This document shows, piece after piece, positions 52,147 through 61,232 of a stretch of 64,000 bases of DNA. The stretch lies in the NCBI GenBank assembly GCA_943789505.1, contig CALSUJ010000002.1, forward strand, positions 142,001-206,000. The letters are read 5' to 3'. The notes under the pieces were generated by a model. The model was not told the DNA's origin and did not search any database. It was given only the letters and a program-made list of their open reading frames with translations. Position 1 is the first letter of the stretch; every line of letters starts with the position of its first letter. Both the position numbers and the translations under genes were made by a program. The stretch comes from an uncultured Flavobacteriales bacterium (GTDB taxonomy: Bacteria > Bacteroidota > Bacteroidia > Flavobacteriales > BACL11).

Positions 52147-54969
52147 TTAATTTAGTTCAAAAAGTAGCGAACAATAAGTCATTCTACCAATATAAGGCCC
52201 TCCATAAACTTCATAATGTTTATTGTTAAGTATATTTGAGGAGCCAACTTTTAAAGTTGCATTCAATTCAGGAAGTTTTTTACTTAATTGAACATCTACT
52301 AAATCGTAAGTTGGAACGTTTCCTGTAAATTGAGGAGAACCTTCATAAGTAAACCCTTCAACCCATTTATAATTTATGCTAAAACTAAAGTTTCTTAAAA
52401 AGAATTTTGAATTAGAAAAATGAATATCTCTACCGCTTAATCCTAAATTATATTTATGTTCTGGAGTGTTGTAAGCTGGTATAATTGGATCTTCTCTTCC
52501 TTCTTCATTGAGTTTATTCCAAGAATAATTTCCGTTTAAGGAATACTTAGGGTGTATGTAGTAATTTATTCCTATTGAAGCTCCTTGAGTTGTTACTGTA
52601 TTTTCAGCATTTGCAGCCATTCTATAAGCTTGTATTGAATTTAATGATATTTCATATGCATCAGTATTGTTATTCCCTATTGTATCATATTTCACCCCAA
52701 TTTTATAGCCTATAAAATCAGTATAGAGAGAATAGTAATAATTAGCATCAATATAAACTTTATTGAATATTGTAGTGCGATATCCTATTTCAGCAGATTT
52801 TGCTTTTTCAGGCTGTATAGGTTTGACACTAAAGAATTTTAAACTATCCTTTGATTGTGCAGCTGGCAAATAATAATTAATTAAAGATTCAACTGTAACT
52901 AAATTTTCACCATATTTATTTCCGTGACCATTTAGATTTCCTATTAAAATTGCTCTACCCACATTATAGTATAAGTATTGATCAGCTAAGGTAGGGTTTC
53001 TAATGGCTGAAGAAACAGAAAAACGAATAATATCTATATTAGTCGGCTTATAAACGATTGAAGCAGCAGGTGAGAAATTCAAATCAAAATTCTCGTTTTT
53101 GTCTGCCCTAAGTGTACCGCTAAGCTTTAAAACTTCACCAAGGATATTTTTCTCAAAACCAGAATAAATTCCAGCTTCATTATTTATTATTTTATTTACT
53201 TCATCCATAAATAAACTTCCTTTAGTGTCTGGTGTATATTGCCTGAAATTAGCACCAATTTTAATAGTTGCAAAATTAGGATTAAATTGATATTCTGTGT
53301 GAATATGATTTAGCGCCGACTTGTCATAAAAACGAGTTCCTCCATCACTAGGAATTTTTGAGGTAATATCTGCTAGTAGATTATTAAAAGCAATTGTGCC
53401 CGGAATTAATTGGTTTGTTTTTAAATCTGTCTGATTTCTTGTAGCATTATGAGTTGAAATTATTAGATCAGTATTAGCAATTAGTACGGAATCACTCCTG
53501 CTTATCCAGTCTAATATATCAATAGGATTTCCTTGGAATGTCCATTGTTGATCTATAAAGCTATATTCTGCAGTTTCCCAGTTTACATCTTCCCAATCAA
53601 AACTATCCTTCCAATTATTTTTATAGTCAGTATACCAATCTTGATTTGAAATCTGATTGTATTCTTGTAATTTGATGGCTGTAAATACTGCATCATAAGA
53701 ATCTCCAGCATCTTCACTTGTCCTATATGCTCTTATAAAGAATTTATCTTTTTGTATGATTTCTATTTTATTTTGCCAAAACTGAATGTTTTTTAAGCTC
53801 AAGCGATTATCTCCTTGGTAAACAGTAGTACCTGTACTGTAATTAGTTCCATAAATAAGTTCAGTTTTAGGATTAATCATGTAATGTAATGATGTTTGAG
53901 TTTTCAGATTTTTGGTATTATAATCTACAATTTCTTTTTCCATATAACCTGTTCTATGAAATTTTCCTAATCCTGGAAAATCAAGATATTCTGATTGAAA
54001 AGTAGTGGTTAGGTCATTTAGGTTGCCATCAGTATCTTCATCTCCATATCTATTTATAGCATCATAACCTCCAGGGTTATTACTACTAATTTCTCCATCA
54101 ACTGCTGCCATATTATCAGCTTCCCAATCCTGCGCTTTCATGTAGGATAGATTAATCTTAAATGCAAAAATATCTTTTCCAGCTTTATTCTGGAATTTCT
54201 CAGCATATCGAATAGAATTTTCAAATAATTGGCGTTCACCAAATTTATATTGTATGGATAGCCCTTGTTGCATAAATGGGTTTCGCGTTGTCATGCTAAT
54301 TACTCCATTAAAAGCATTAGGACCATAATAAGCTGAACTAGCTCCTTGTATAATTTCAACCTTCATTATATCAAGCTCTGATGAACCTAAAAAGTTTCCT
54401 AAAGAAAAATTAAGCCCAGGAGATTGATTATCTACTCCATCAATAATTTGAAGCGAACGTACTGGAGAGGTGCTGTTAAACCCTCTTGTATTAATTACTT
54501 TAAAACCTAGACTAGCTGCTGTAATATCTACTCCTTTAAGAGTGCCTAATGCGTCATAAAAATTAGCCGATGGAGTTTCTTTAATTGAAATCATATCCAA
54601 TGCCTCAATAGTAAGGGCAGCCTCTTTCTGTTTTTGGGTAATTCTAGTGTCAACTACTCTTACTTCCTTTAGGCTTTTGCTGTCAGGGAATAAATAGATA
54701 GGTTTTTGGTTTTTAGTTGTTACTTCTGTTTCTATTAATCTATATCCTAAGTAAGAAACCTCTAAAGTAATTGGAAGTTTTCCTGAAATTGTAAGAATGT
54801 AGTTTCCGTTTAAATCAGTTGAAGTTCCATTGTCAGTGCCTTTTACAATCACATTAGCTCCTATTAATGTTTCTTTTGTTTGCCCATCAATTATCGTTCC
54901 ACTTAATTGTATTTGAGCGTAAGCGGTCTGGATAAGAAATGTAAAAGCAAGAAGTAAAAGTTTATTCAT
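52147..54969 (-). CDS. TonB-dependent receptor with N-terminal carboxypeptidase-regulatory-like domain
   Basis: A 940-residue outer-membrane receptor. Signal peptide (ending TAYAQ), a carboxypeptidase-regulatory-like beta-sandwich (about 20-105; LSGTIIDGQTKETLIGANVIVKGTDNG), a plug domain (about 120-230; ARRS-free, LKGVDITAASLGFKVINTRGFNS, IIDGVDNQSPG, IEIIQGASSAYYGPNAFNGVI) and a 22-strand barrel ending YCSLLFELN with a terminal aromatic pattern. It imports a substrate using TonB energy. No SusD gene is adjacent, unlike polysaccharide-utilisation loci. A T9SS hydrolase-like gene follows. Confidence 0.93.
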   Translation of the reverse strand: MNKLLLLAFTFLIQTAYAQIQLSGTIIDGQTKETLIGANVIVKGTDNGTSTDLNGNYILTISGKLPITLEVSYLGYRLIETEVTTKNQKPIYLFPDSKSLKEVRVVDTRITQKQKEAALTIEALDMISIKETPSANFYDALGTLKGVDITAASLGFKVINTRGFNSTSPVRSLQIIDGVDNQSPGLNFSLGNFLGSSELDIMKVEIIQGASSAYYGPNAFNGVISMTTRNPFMQQGLSIQYKFGERQLFENSIRYAEKFQNKAGKDIFAFKINLSYMKAQDWEADNMAAVDGEISSNNPGGYDAINRYGDEDTDGNLNDLTTTFQSEYLDFPGLGKFHRTGYMEKEIVDYNTKNLKTQTSLHYMINPKTELIYGTNYSTGTTVYQGDNRLSLKNIQFWQNKIEIIQKDKFFIRAYRTSEDAGDSYDAVFTAIKLQEYNQISNQDWYTDYKNNWKDSFDWEDVNWETAEYSFIDQQWTFQGNPIDILDWISRSDSVLIANTDLIISTHNATRNQTDLKTNQLIPGTIAFNNLLADITSKIPSDGGTRFYDKSALNHIHTEYQFNPNFATIKIGANFRQYTPDTKGSLFMDEVNKIINNEAGIYSGFEKNILGEVLKLSGTLRADKNENFDLNFSPAASIVYKPTNIDIIRFSVSSAIRNPTLADQYLYYNVGRAILIGNLNGHGNKYGENLVTVESLINYYLPAAQSKDSLKFFSVKPIQPEKAKSAEIGYRTTIFNKVYIDANYYYSLYTDFIGYKIGVKYDTIGNNNTDAYEISLNSIQAYRMAANAENTVTTQGASIGINYYIHPKYSLNGNYSWNKLNEEGREDPIIPAYNTPEHKYNLGLSGRDIHFSNSKFFLRNFSFSINYKWVEGFTYEGSPQFTGNVPTYDLVDVQLSKKLPELNATLKVGSSNILNNKHYEVYGGPYIGRMTYCSLLFELN

Positions 54970-54973
54970 AAAG

Positions 54974-54981
54974 TAATTTTG
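54974..54981 (+). promoter_or_regulatory. -7 box of the pabC-like gene
   Basis: TAATTTTG, perfect TAnnTTTG, 32 bases before the ATG at 55014. Confidence 0.5.
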
Positions 54982-55013
54982 AGTAGGTTCGCAAATTACA
55001 AATAATAAGTAAA

Positions 55014-55829
55014 ATGGGAGTAATTTTTAAAAATTCAGAATTTATAAATGAGCAAGATTTGGTAATTAAAAGTTCAAATAGAGCTTTTAATTATGGAGAT
55101 GGTTTTTTTGAAACGATTAAAATAATAGATGCAAAGCCTTTTAATTTTCCAACACATTACGCTCGTTTTTCTTTAGCATGTGAAGTTTTAAAGTTAAAAA
55201 ATGAAGAATCACTTGGTAGTTTACTTTCAATTATTAATAATTTAATAAATCAAAATAATTTAATTAATGGTAGTGTTAAAATTCATATAAGTAGAGAAGA
55301 AGGAGGTAAATATCAACCTAAATATAAAGGTTGTGAAATGATGATTAATGCTTATTCTGGTTTCGGATTTGAACAAAATATTCCAGTATCATTATGTGTG
55401 TTTTCTGATGAGCTAAAGACTGTGGGAAGACTATCTAATATAAAATCTGTTAATGCTGCTGTTTCAGTATTAGGAGCAATTCATGCTAAGAAATTAGGGT
55501 TTGAAAATGCTATATTAAGGAATACTAAAGGTGATTATATTGAAGGAACTAACTCATCACTATTTATTATTAAAGATAATGTAATTTCTACCCCACCCCT
55601 AAGTGATGGTTGTATTTATGGTACTATGAGAGATTGGGTGTTAAATAATTATAAAGTAGTTGAAAAATCGTTAAGTCTGGCTGATATTAAGCAGTCAAAT
55701 GAAGTTTTTATTACAAATGCTCTAACTGGAATAACAGCAGTAAAACGGGTAGAGGAGACTATTTTTACTGATTTTAATTATGCTGATGAATTACAGAATA
55801 AACTAATTAGTTTAAGTTCGGATTTTTAG
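55014..55829 (+). CDS. pabC: aminodeoxychorismate lyase-like class IV aminotransferase
   Basis: A 271-residue fold-type IV PLP protein. SSNRAFNYGDGFFETIKI (20-37) is the family N-terminal motif, the Schiff-base lysine is probably Lys144 in SNIKSVNAAVSVLGAI, and EGTNSSLFIIKDN plus ITNALTGITAVKRVE are also typical. 4-amino-4-deoxychorismate lyase (p-aminobenzoate synthesis) is the likely function, but branched-chain or D-amino-acid aminotransferases share the fold. A pabA/trpG-type gene is 7 kb downstream beyond the glycan cluster. It overlaps the convergent yqgE by 23 bases. Confidence 0.8.
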   Translation: MGVIFKNSEFINEQDLVIKSSNRAFNYGDGFFETIKIIDAKPFNFPTHYARFSLACEVLKLKNEESLGSLLSIINNLINQNNLINGSVKIHISREEGGKYQPKYKGCEMMINAYSGFGFEQNIPVSLCVFSDELKTVGRLSNIKSVNAAVSVLGAIHAKKLGFENAILRNTKGDYIEGTNSSLFIIKDNVISTPPLSDGCIYGTMRDWVLNNYKVVEKSLSLADIKQSNEVFITNALTGITAVKRVEETIFTDFNYADELQNKLISLSSDF

Positions 55830-56358
55830 GCATATTAACCCAAATAGCATAGTCTGATTTCTGATTTCTTATAATTTTATTCCAAAGTTTTGGAGTAGAA
55901 TATTTCATGCACAAATCATCTTTTAAGCTCTCTACCAGCCAACTGTCTTCTCGAATTTCAGTATTTAATTGATCTTCCCCCCAGCCAGAGTAACCCACAA
56001 AAAATCGAATCTCATTTTTACTAATCTTTTTATCCTGCATTAATTTTAGAATTGTATTGAAATCGCCACCAAAATAAATATTTTCAGTTATTTGTTTTGA
56101 TTCAGGTATTAGGCTGCCTAAAGTATGGATAAATTGCAGAGATTGTTTTGCGACTGGTCCGCCAATATAAACAGGAAAATCGCTTAATGGAATATTATTT
56201 AATATTTCATTAAGGTTAATTTTTGTTGGCTGATTAAGTATTAATCCTATACTTTCATCATCATTATGATGGGTAAGTAATACCACACTTTTAAAGAAAA
56301 TTGAATCGTTAAAAGAGGGTTCCGAAATTAATATTCTGCCTTTTTTGGCTTTCAACAT
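55807..56358 (-). CDS. yqgE: YqgE/AlgH family protein
   Basis: A 183-residue YqgE/AlgH-family protein: GRILISEPSFNDSIFFKSVVLLTHHNDDESIGLILNQPT-like opening (residues 7-45), VYIGGPVAKQSLQFIHTLG (about 62-80), and FFVGYSGWGEDQLNTEI (about 115-131) are conserved blocks. Function is unknown despite the historical link to alginate regulation. Convergent with the pabC-like gene and divergent from pdxH, a neighbourhood seen in other Bacteroidota. Confidence 0.93.
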   Translation of the reverse strand: MLKAKKGRILISEPSFNDSIFFKSVVLLTHHNDDESIGLILNQPTKINLNEILNNIPLSDFPVYIGGPVAKQSLQFIHTLGSLIPESKQITENIYFGGDFNTILKLMQDKKISKNEIRFFVGYSGWGEDQLNTEIREDSWLVESLKDDLCMKYSTPKLWNKIIRNQKSDYAIWVNMPKNPNLN

Positions 56359-56365
56359 AAAAAGA

Positions 56366-56384
56366 TATCTTTGTTTTAATTTTG
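56366..56384 (+). promoter_or_regulatory. two candidate -7 boxes of pdxH
   Basis: TATCTTTG at 56366-56373 and TAATTTTG at 56377-56384, both perfect TAnnTTTG, 42 and 31 bases before the pdxH ATG. Confidence 0.5.
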
Positions 56385-56415
56385 TAAATATATAAAATGT
56401 AACATAATATCGCTT

Positions 56416-57051
56416 ATGGATATAAAAAACTTACGCTTGAACTATAAAAAATCAACTATTGATTTTAAGAATTTAGCTAAAAACCCTATTCAATATTTTA
56501 TGAATTGGTTTGAGGATGCTTTAAAGGTTAATAATCTGGAGGCTAATGCTTGTGTATTATCTTCTGTTTCTTCAGATAATTATCCATCTTCAAGAGTTGT
56601 TTTATTAAAAGGGATAAACGAAAATGGTTTTACTTTCTTTACGAATTATAAAAGTAGTAAAGCTAAGGATATTGATGTAAACCCAAATGTAGCACTTAAT
56701 TTTTATTGGCCAGAACTAGAGCGTCAAGTTAGAATTGTAGGAATTGCAAAAAAAATTATGATAAATGATTCTGATAACTATTTTAAAAGTAGACCCAGAG
56801 AGAGTCAAATGGGAGCTTGGTTGAGTGACCAAAGTAAAGTTATTGGTTTAGATTATAATTTTATGGAGACATTAAATTCTTTAGAAAGTAAATTCAAAGA
56901 TAAAGAGGTTGAACGTCCTTTACATTGGGGGGGCTATTGTATAGAACCTATTAAGGTTGAATTCTGGCAAGGTAGGCCTTCTCGTTTACACGATAGATTG
57001 GAGTATAAGATAGAAGATGGAAAATGGATTTACAAAAGGTTAGCTCCTTAG
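56416..57051 (+). CDS. pdxH: pyridoxamine 5'-phosphate oxidase
   Basis: PdxH (211 aa) oxidises pyridoxamine or pyridoxine 5'-phosphate to pyridoxal 5'-phosphate with FMN. Motifs: SRVVLLKGINENGFTFFTNYKSSKAKD (about 53-79), LNFYWPELERQVRIVG (about 94-109), SRPRESQMGAWLSDQS (about 126-141), and the C-terminal EFWQGRPSRLHDRL with the substrate-binding Arg and His. Length is standard. The window contains several PLP enzymes, but not other genes of the pathway. Confidence 0.97.
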   Translation: MDIKNLRLNYKKSTIDFKNLAKNPIQYFMNWFEDALKVNNLEANACVLSSVSSDNYPSSRVVLLKGINENGFTFFTNYKSSKAKDIDVNPNVALNFYWPELERQVRIVGIAKKIMINDSDNYFKSRPRESQMGAWLSDQSKVIGLDYNFMETLNSLESKFKDKEVERPLHWGGYCIEPIKVEFWQGRPSRLHDRLEYKIEDGKWIYKRLAP

Positions 57052-57285
57052 TTTTTTATATTTGTTAATTAGTTAGGGTAATTTGAATAGGTTTATATAA
57101 TTGTAAACTATCGATTTTTTTGATATTATTAGCCTCAATTAATATTTGAGTTTCATCATTAGTAAAATGCCAATAATTTGGTTTCGTTAACACTTGAGAA
57201 AAAATGATTTTAGATAGAAAAAAGTTTGAATGTGTGCTAGACAATTATGATAACTTGCCGAAGTTATTTATTAAACATTTAAAAA
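57052..57285. other. intergenic region with a possible truncated gene remnant
   Basis: Between pdxH and the glycan operon. On the minus strand a frame stays open from 57248 to the stop at 57065 and reads as plausible protein from a GTG at 57193 (VLTKPNYWHFTNDETQ..., 42 aa, ending QITLTN), but it has no ATG or -7 box. On the plus strand a 29-codon frame at 57204-57293 (MILDRKKFECVLDN...) overlaps the next start by 8 bases. Either could be real, a remnant at the island edge, or chance in AT-rich DNA. Confidence 0.3.
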
Positions 57286-58428
57286 ATGATTAAATGGTTA
57301 TTTAAATATGGTGCAGTTATTTTTTTATTTAATACTGTGCTGCTTAATATTGAATCTACTTTTAAAATTGGTAATATAATATTTTTATCTTTAATTGGGA
57401 TATTTTTATTTTTTTTAATAATTAATCAAGTGCAAATAAAAAATATCTTATTTCATAAGGCATTTTTATTTCTTTTGAGTATAAACCTTATTAATCTTTT
57501 GTATTTTCTTTTTTTTCATTCAATTTTTGATTTAGAGGCAATTAAATTCCTGATTTCAAAAGGCCTGCAGTTTTCTATTATTTCAGTATCAATATATTTT
57601 AATTACGAGTATTATAGGAGTAAGTTTCTTGACCACATTGTTTACTTAGTTTTTGGAATTGTTGTGTTAAGTTTTGTTCTTAATCCTTTTGTTTTTTCTG
57701 GTCGTTATATGGGAATTATTTGGAATGAAAATATGCTCGCAGCATTTACTATTACTGCTTTTTCTATTCTTCTATTAAAGAATAATAAACGGACTAATCT
57801 TGAATATATTATGCTATTTACTTTTATAATAATCTCATTGTCTACTGGCTCTAGATTAGTATTAGTTGCACTTGGTTTAGTTTTTTTAATGAAATATGGA
57901 CTAAGTCTAAGAAATATAATTTATACTGTATTTTCTCTGATTATTACTTTATTTATTATATCTTATAATTTAGATACTAGTTTAAATAGGTTTGTATCTC
58001 AATCATTGTTTAATGATAGAATTTTTCAGTATCAATATGCTTACGAAACATTGCTAAATAAACCCTTTTTGGGATATGGATTAGATAAATACGCCTATAT
58101 TGATTTGACTCTAGTCCCAGAGTATATTTTTCAAACGCATTCTGTCATTGGAGCTCACAATGGATATTTAGCTTATCTTACTCAATATGGGATTTTATTT
58201 GGAGGGATAGTTATATTTATTATATTTAAAAAGTCCTTTCAAATTCATTTCTATTTCAGAAATAGTGAGGGATATGAAAAAATTTATATCTTTATTATAT
58301 TATATACATTAATAGCATCACTATTTGAAGTTTTTATGACTGGTATTAATGATTTTAATACAATTTTATTTTGGTTTTCTTTAGCATTTTTATCGTATTC
58401 GAAATATAAGCAAGTTAATGAGAATTAG
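57286..58428 (+). CDS. O-antigen polymerase/ligase-like membrane protein (Wzy/WaaL type)
   Basis: A 380-residue protein with 10-11 membrane helices and almost no soluble parts apart from one loop. The Wzy_C-type core lies at about 120-300: GIIWNENMLAAFTITAFSIL, LSTGSRLVLVALGLVF and GYGLDKYAYIDL...SVIGAHNGYLAYLTQYG, where the S-R and H-N residues are typical of the O-antigen ligase family. It is probably the polymerase or ligase for the surface glycan assembled by the enzymes downstream. First gene of the operon; the next gene starts 11 bases inside its end. Confidence 0.85.
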   Translation: MIKWLFKYGAVIFLFNTVLLNIESTFKIGNIIFLSLIGIFLFFLIINQVQIKNILFHKAFLFLLSINLINLLYFLFFHSIFDLEAIKFLISKGLQFSIISVSIYFNYEYYRSKFLDHIVYLVFGIVVLSFVLNPFVFSGRYMGIIWNENMLAAFTITAFSILLLKNNKRTNLEYIMLFTFIIISLSTGSRLVLVALGLVFLMKYGLSLRNIIYTVFSLIITLFIISYNLDTSLNRFVSQSLFNDRIFQYQYAYETLLNKPFLGYGLDKYAYIDLTLVPEYIFQTHSVIGAHNGYLAYLTQYGILFGGIVIFIIFKKSFQIHFYFRNSEGYEKIYIFIILYTLIASLFEVFMTGINDFNTILFWFSLAFLSYSKYKQVNEN

Positions 58429-59455
58429 AATTATTTCTGAGATACATGAGTTTTTTGACTCTAAGGCTCAGTGGGATGCTATTTTTAATAACCAGGATTT
58501 TTCATTTTTCCAATCTTTTGAATTTAATTATTATTCTTGGATAACTGAGTTGTGTAATAATAAACTAAATAGGTTGTGTATTGTTTTGATTGAAAATAAT
58601 GAAATAGCATCTGCCATTTTCCCTCTATATATTGATTCTAAAATGAGATTGCGGTTTATAAACGATCGACATGCTGATTTTTGTGATGTGCTATCAAATA
58701 AAAAATTTGATTTTGAGAATATTTTATCTGAGATAAGCAATCAATTGAAATTTGATTCTGTACATTTTATTAATTTAACAAAAGATTCTTTTTTATATGC
58801 TTTATATGAGAAAAATACTTTGAGAAATTGTTGTTTAAAGCCATTTGCAATGTATTCTGATTTAGTTATTCCTAGCGGTAGTTTCCCTAGCAATGTTCTT
58901 AGGTATAGGTCAAAACAAAAAACTGAGTTTAGAAGAGTTAAAAAAAAGAATATTGATAAAGATTATCAATTGTTGTTAAAGGATGATGCAGATTTTCCCA
59001 TTAAAGAAATTCAACAGCTCAGAGAAAGAATGATAGAGTTAGGATTAAGAAAAGCTAATTTCTTAGATGAAAAAAGATTATTATTATTGACTCAATTATT
59101 TAATTCCAATAGAATGCTTGTAAGTATGGTGAAGAATAAGAATAATATTCATGCAATTTCATTTATTCTAACAAATGAAAATGCATACTTGTTCTGGATT
59201 GATATGTATGATAATACTAAAATGATAAATATATATAATTACATCTTATTTATGGAGAGTATTTCATGTGATAACAATGTAAAGATAAATTTTGGCAGAG
59301 GGGTTTATGATTATAAGGTTGAAAATTTTAAACCAGATATTAAACAATTATTTGCTCTCTATATATATAGAAATCAATTGCATATGAGCCTTTTCTTGTT
59401 TATTGATAAAATAAAGGGTGTTTTAAAATCATTTTATAAAAAGTTTATCAAGTGA
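58418..59455 (+). CDS. FemAB/BioF2-like GNAT acyltransferase
   Basis: A 345-residue protein with two GNAT-like halves. The second half has the Acetyltransf_6 (BioF2-like) pattern: RYRSKQKTEFRRVKKKNID (about 165-183), IHAISFILTNENAYLFWIDMYDN (about 244-266) and VKINFGRGVYDYKVENFKP (about 285-303). Such proteins acylate sugars or cell-wall precursors using acyl-CoA or aminoacyl-tRNA. In a glycan cluster, N- or O-acylation of a sugar nucleotide is the likely role. The stop overlaps the GTG start of the next gene (GTGA). Confidence 0.8.
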   Translation: MRIRIISEIHEFFDSKAQWDAIFNNQDFSFFQSFEFNYYSWITELCNNKLNRLCIVLIENNEIASAIFPLYIDSKMRLRFINDRHADFCDVLSNKKFDFENILSEISNQLKFDSVHFINLTKDSFLYALYEKNTLRNCCLKPFAMYSDLVIPSGSFPSNVLRYRSKQKTEFRRVKKKNIDKDYQLLLKDDADFPIKEIQQLRERMIELGLRKANFLDEKRLLLLTQLFNSNRMLVSMVKNKNNIHAISFILTNENAYLFWIDMYDNTKMINIYNYILFMESISCDNNVKINFGRGVYDYKVENFKPDIKQLFALYIYRNQLHMSLFLFIDKIKGVLKSFYKKFIK

Positions 59456-60504
59456 AGGTATTTAGTTTTTTTACAGAGCCTGCTTCTTACACATTAGATT
59501 TAATAGATAATGTTTATGATGCTATGTCAATTGATTATTGTTTTCTTAATTCACATAGTAAGGCTTATACAAACTTTAACGGAAAAAAAAATATTTTCAT
59601 GGATAAGATGAAAATTATTGATCGTATTAAACACCTTCTATATGTTAGGGAAAAGCATGATATTATCATTTTTAATTCTTACGACACACTATCTTTCTTT
59701 TTTATTTTATTAATAAATGTATTTAGTATTACCAAGAAATATATTGCTATTGAATCAGATACGCAATTATTGATATCAAAAAATTATTTTAAGAGGATGC
59801 TTAAATATTTCTACTTGTCATTTGTTTTTCAGAATAATTATGTGTTTGGTCTAGCTGGAGGTAATTATTCTCATAAAGATTTATTCAGGTATTATGGAAT
59901 GAAGGAAGACCGTATTTTTCTTATGCCTATGATGGTAGATAATTCAAAATTTTATGTTGAAAAAAAGAAATTTCCTAAACCTTTTACATTTTTATTTGTT
60001 GGTAGGCTTTTAGATACTAAAAATGTTGATAAACTTTGTCAGCAATTTATTTCTCATTTTTCAACTAAAAATGCAAAAATGATTATTGTAGGTGATGGAG
60101 ATAATTTAGAAAATTATAAGAAAAATTATTCAAAAAAGAATATTGTTTTTATGGGAAGTGTTTATAATGAGGAACTAATTAAAATCTATAATAATGCATC
60201 TGTATTTACTTTCCCTTCTTCTTTAGATGCTTGGGGATTGGTAGTCAATGAGGCTTTGTCGGCAGGACTTCCTGTTATTGTAAGAAAGGAAGTGGGTGCT
60301 TGTTCTGATTTAATTGAGGGTAAGGAAACGGGATTTATTGTAGATGATATGCATGATTTTGGGCAAATGATGTTAACTTTGTTTAATAATTCTGAATTAT
60401 TAAATAATTATTCGGAAAATGCTAGTGATTTAATGAAAAATAATTGGAATTATAATTTATATAAGCAATGTATGCTTAAGTTTATAAATACATTAAGCAA
60501 ATGA
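59452..60504 (+). CDS. glycosyltransferase family 4 (GT-B)
   Basis: A 350-residue GT-B glycosyltransferase starting with GTG (VKVFSFFTEPASYTLD). The C-terminal Glycos_transf_1 domain (about 175-330) has FTFLFVGRLLDTKNVDKLC, MIIVGDGDNLENYKK, and the donor-binding block ASVFTFPSSLDAWGLVVNEALSAGLPVI. The N-terminal domain is divergent. It transfers an unidentified sugar in surface-glycan assembly, at the cytoplasmic side of the membrane. Overlaps the following deacetylase gene by 4 bases. Confidence 0.9.
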   Translation: MKVFSFFTEPASYTLDLIDNVYDAMSIDYCFLNSHSKAYTNFNGKKNIFMDKMKIIDRIKHLLYVREKHDIIIFNSYDTLSFFFILLINVFSITKKYIAIESDTQLLISKNYFKRMLKYFYLSFVFQNNYVFGLAGGNYSHKDLFRYYGMKEDRIFLMPMMVDNSKFYVEKKKFPKPFTFLFVGRLLDTKNVDKLCQQFISHFSTKNAKMIIVGDGDNLENYKKNYSKKNIVFMGSVYNEELIKIYNNASVFTFPSSLDAWGLVVNEALSAGLPVIVRKEVGACSDLIEGKETGFIVDDMHDFGQMMLTLFNNSELLNNYSENASDLMKNNWNYNLYKQCMLKFINTLSK

Positions 60505-61232
60505 ATTTAGGAGCACTATTTAGACGAATTATTATTAATGCCAATCAATCTTCTTCATACATGAAGAGTAGATCTCTAGTGTATCACGATATTCATTCAA
60601 ATATTTGTTACACTAATATGTCTACATCATTAGATTTGTTTATTAATCATATTAGAATTATTCGAGAAATGGGTTTTAATATTGTTTCTGAGATTACAAA
60701 AGAAGAGGGTCAGATTCAATTAACTTTTGATGATGGTTTTTTAGGTATTTATGATAATATTTCTGTTATTAATGAATTAGATGTTTCTGTAAAACTGTTT
60801 ATTGTTACCTCTTTTATTGGAAAAGCTTCACACTTAGATAAAAAGCAATTAGTAGAGTTATCTAATAATCCATTAATTACCATAGGTTCACATACAGATT
60901 CTCATAGAAGATTAAGTAGTCTTCATAAAGATGAAGTTTTAAATGAGTTAATTTATTCTAAAGAGATCCTTGAGAGTCTTTTAGATATTACAATTAATGA
61001 TTTGTGCTATCCTGAAGGAAAATTTGATAAAAGAGTTATTAATATTGCTCGAGATGCTGGTTATGTTAATCAGTATTCTTTAATACCTGGGGCATTTTTA
61101 ATAGAATTATTTAAAAACGTAAGAAGAAGAAGTTTAGTTCAGTCTTCAAATAAGAAAGATTTTAGATCCATTTTAAATGGAGGTGATGATATCTTAGAGA
61201 GATGGTATATGAAAAAACACTTTAAATCATGA
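60501..61232 (+). CDS. polysaccharide deacetylase family protein (NodB fold)
   Basis: A 243-residue NodB-type carbohydrate esterase. Motif 1 is QLTFDDGF (Asp77, Asp78), motif 2 is SHTDSHRRLS (His131, His135), and CYPEGKFD is motif 3. There is no signal peptide and no membrane helix, so it probably acts on a lipid-linked or sugar intermediate in the cytoplasm rather than on exported polymer. A YHDI-type opening (SLVYHDIHS) matches family members in O-antigen clusters. Overlaps the next gene by 4 bases. Confidence 0.88.
   Translation: MNLGALFRRIIINANQSSSYMKSRSLVYHDIHSNICYTNMSTSLDLFINHIRIIREMGFNIVSEITKEEGQIQLTFDDGFLGIYDNISVINELDVSVKLFIVTSFIGKASHLDKKQLVELSNNPLITIGSHTDSHRRLSSLHKDEVLNELIYSKEILESLLDITINDLCYPEGKFDKRVINIARDAGYVNQYSLIPGAFLIELFKNVRRRSLVQSSNKKDFRSILNGGDDILERWYMKKHFKS

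Noticed and set aside
57204-57293. 29-codon plus-strand frame MILDRKKFECVLDN... before the Wzy-like gene
   Set aside because: It overlaps the next start codon by 8 bases and has no recognisable family or promoter; not strong enough for a gene call.
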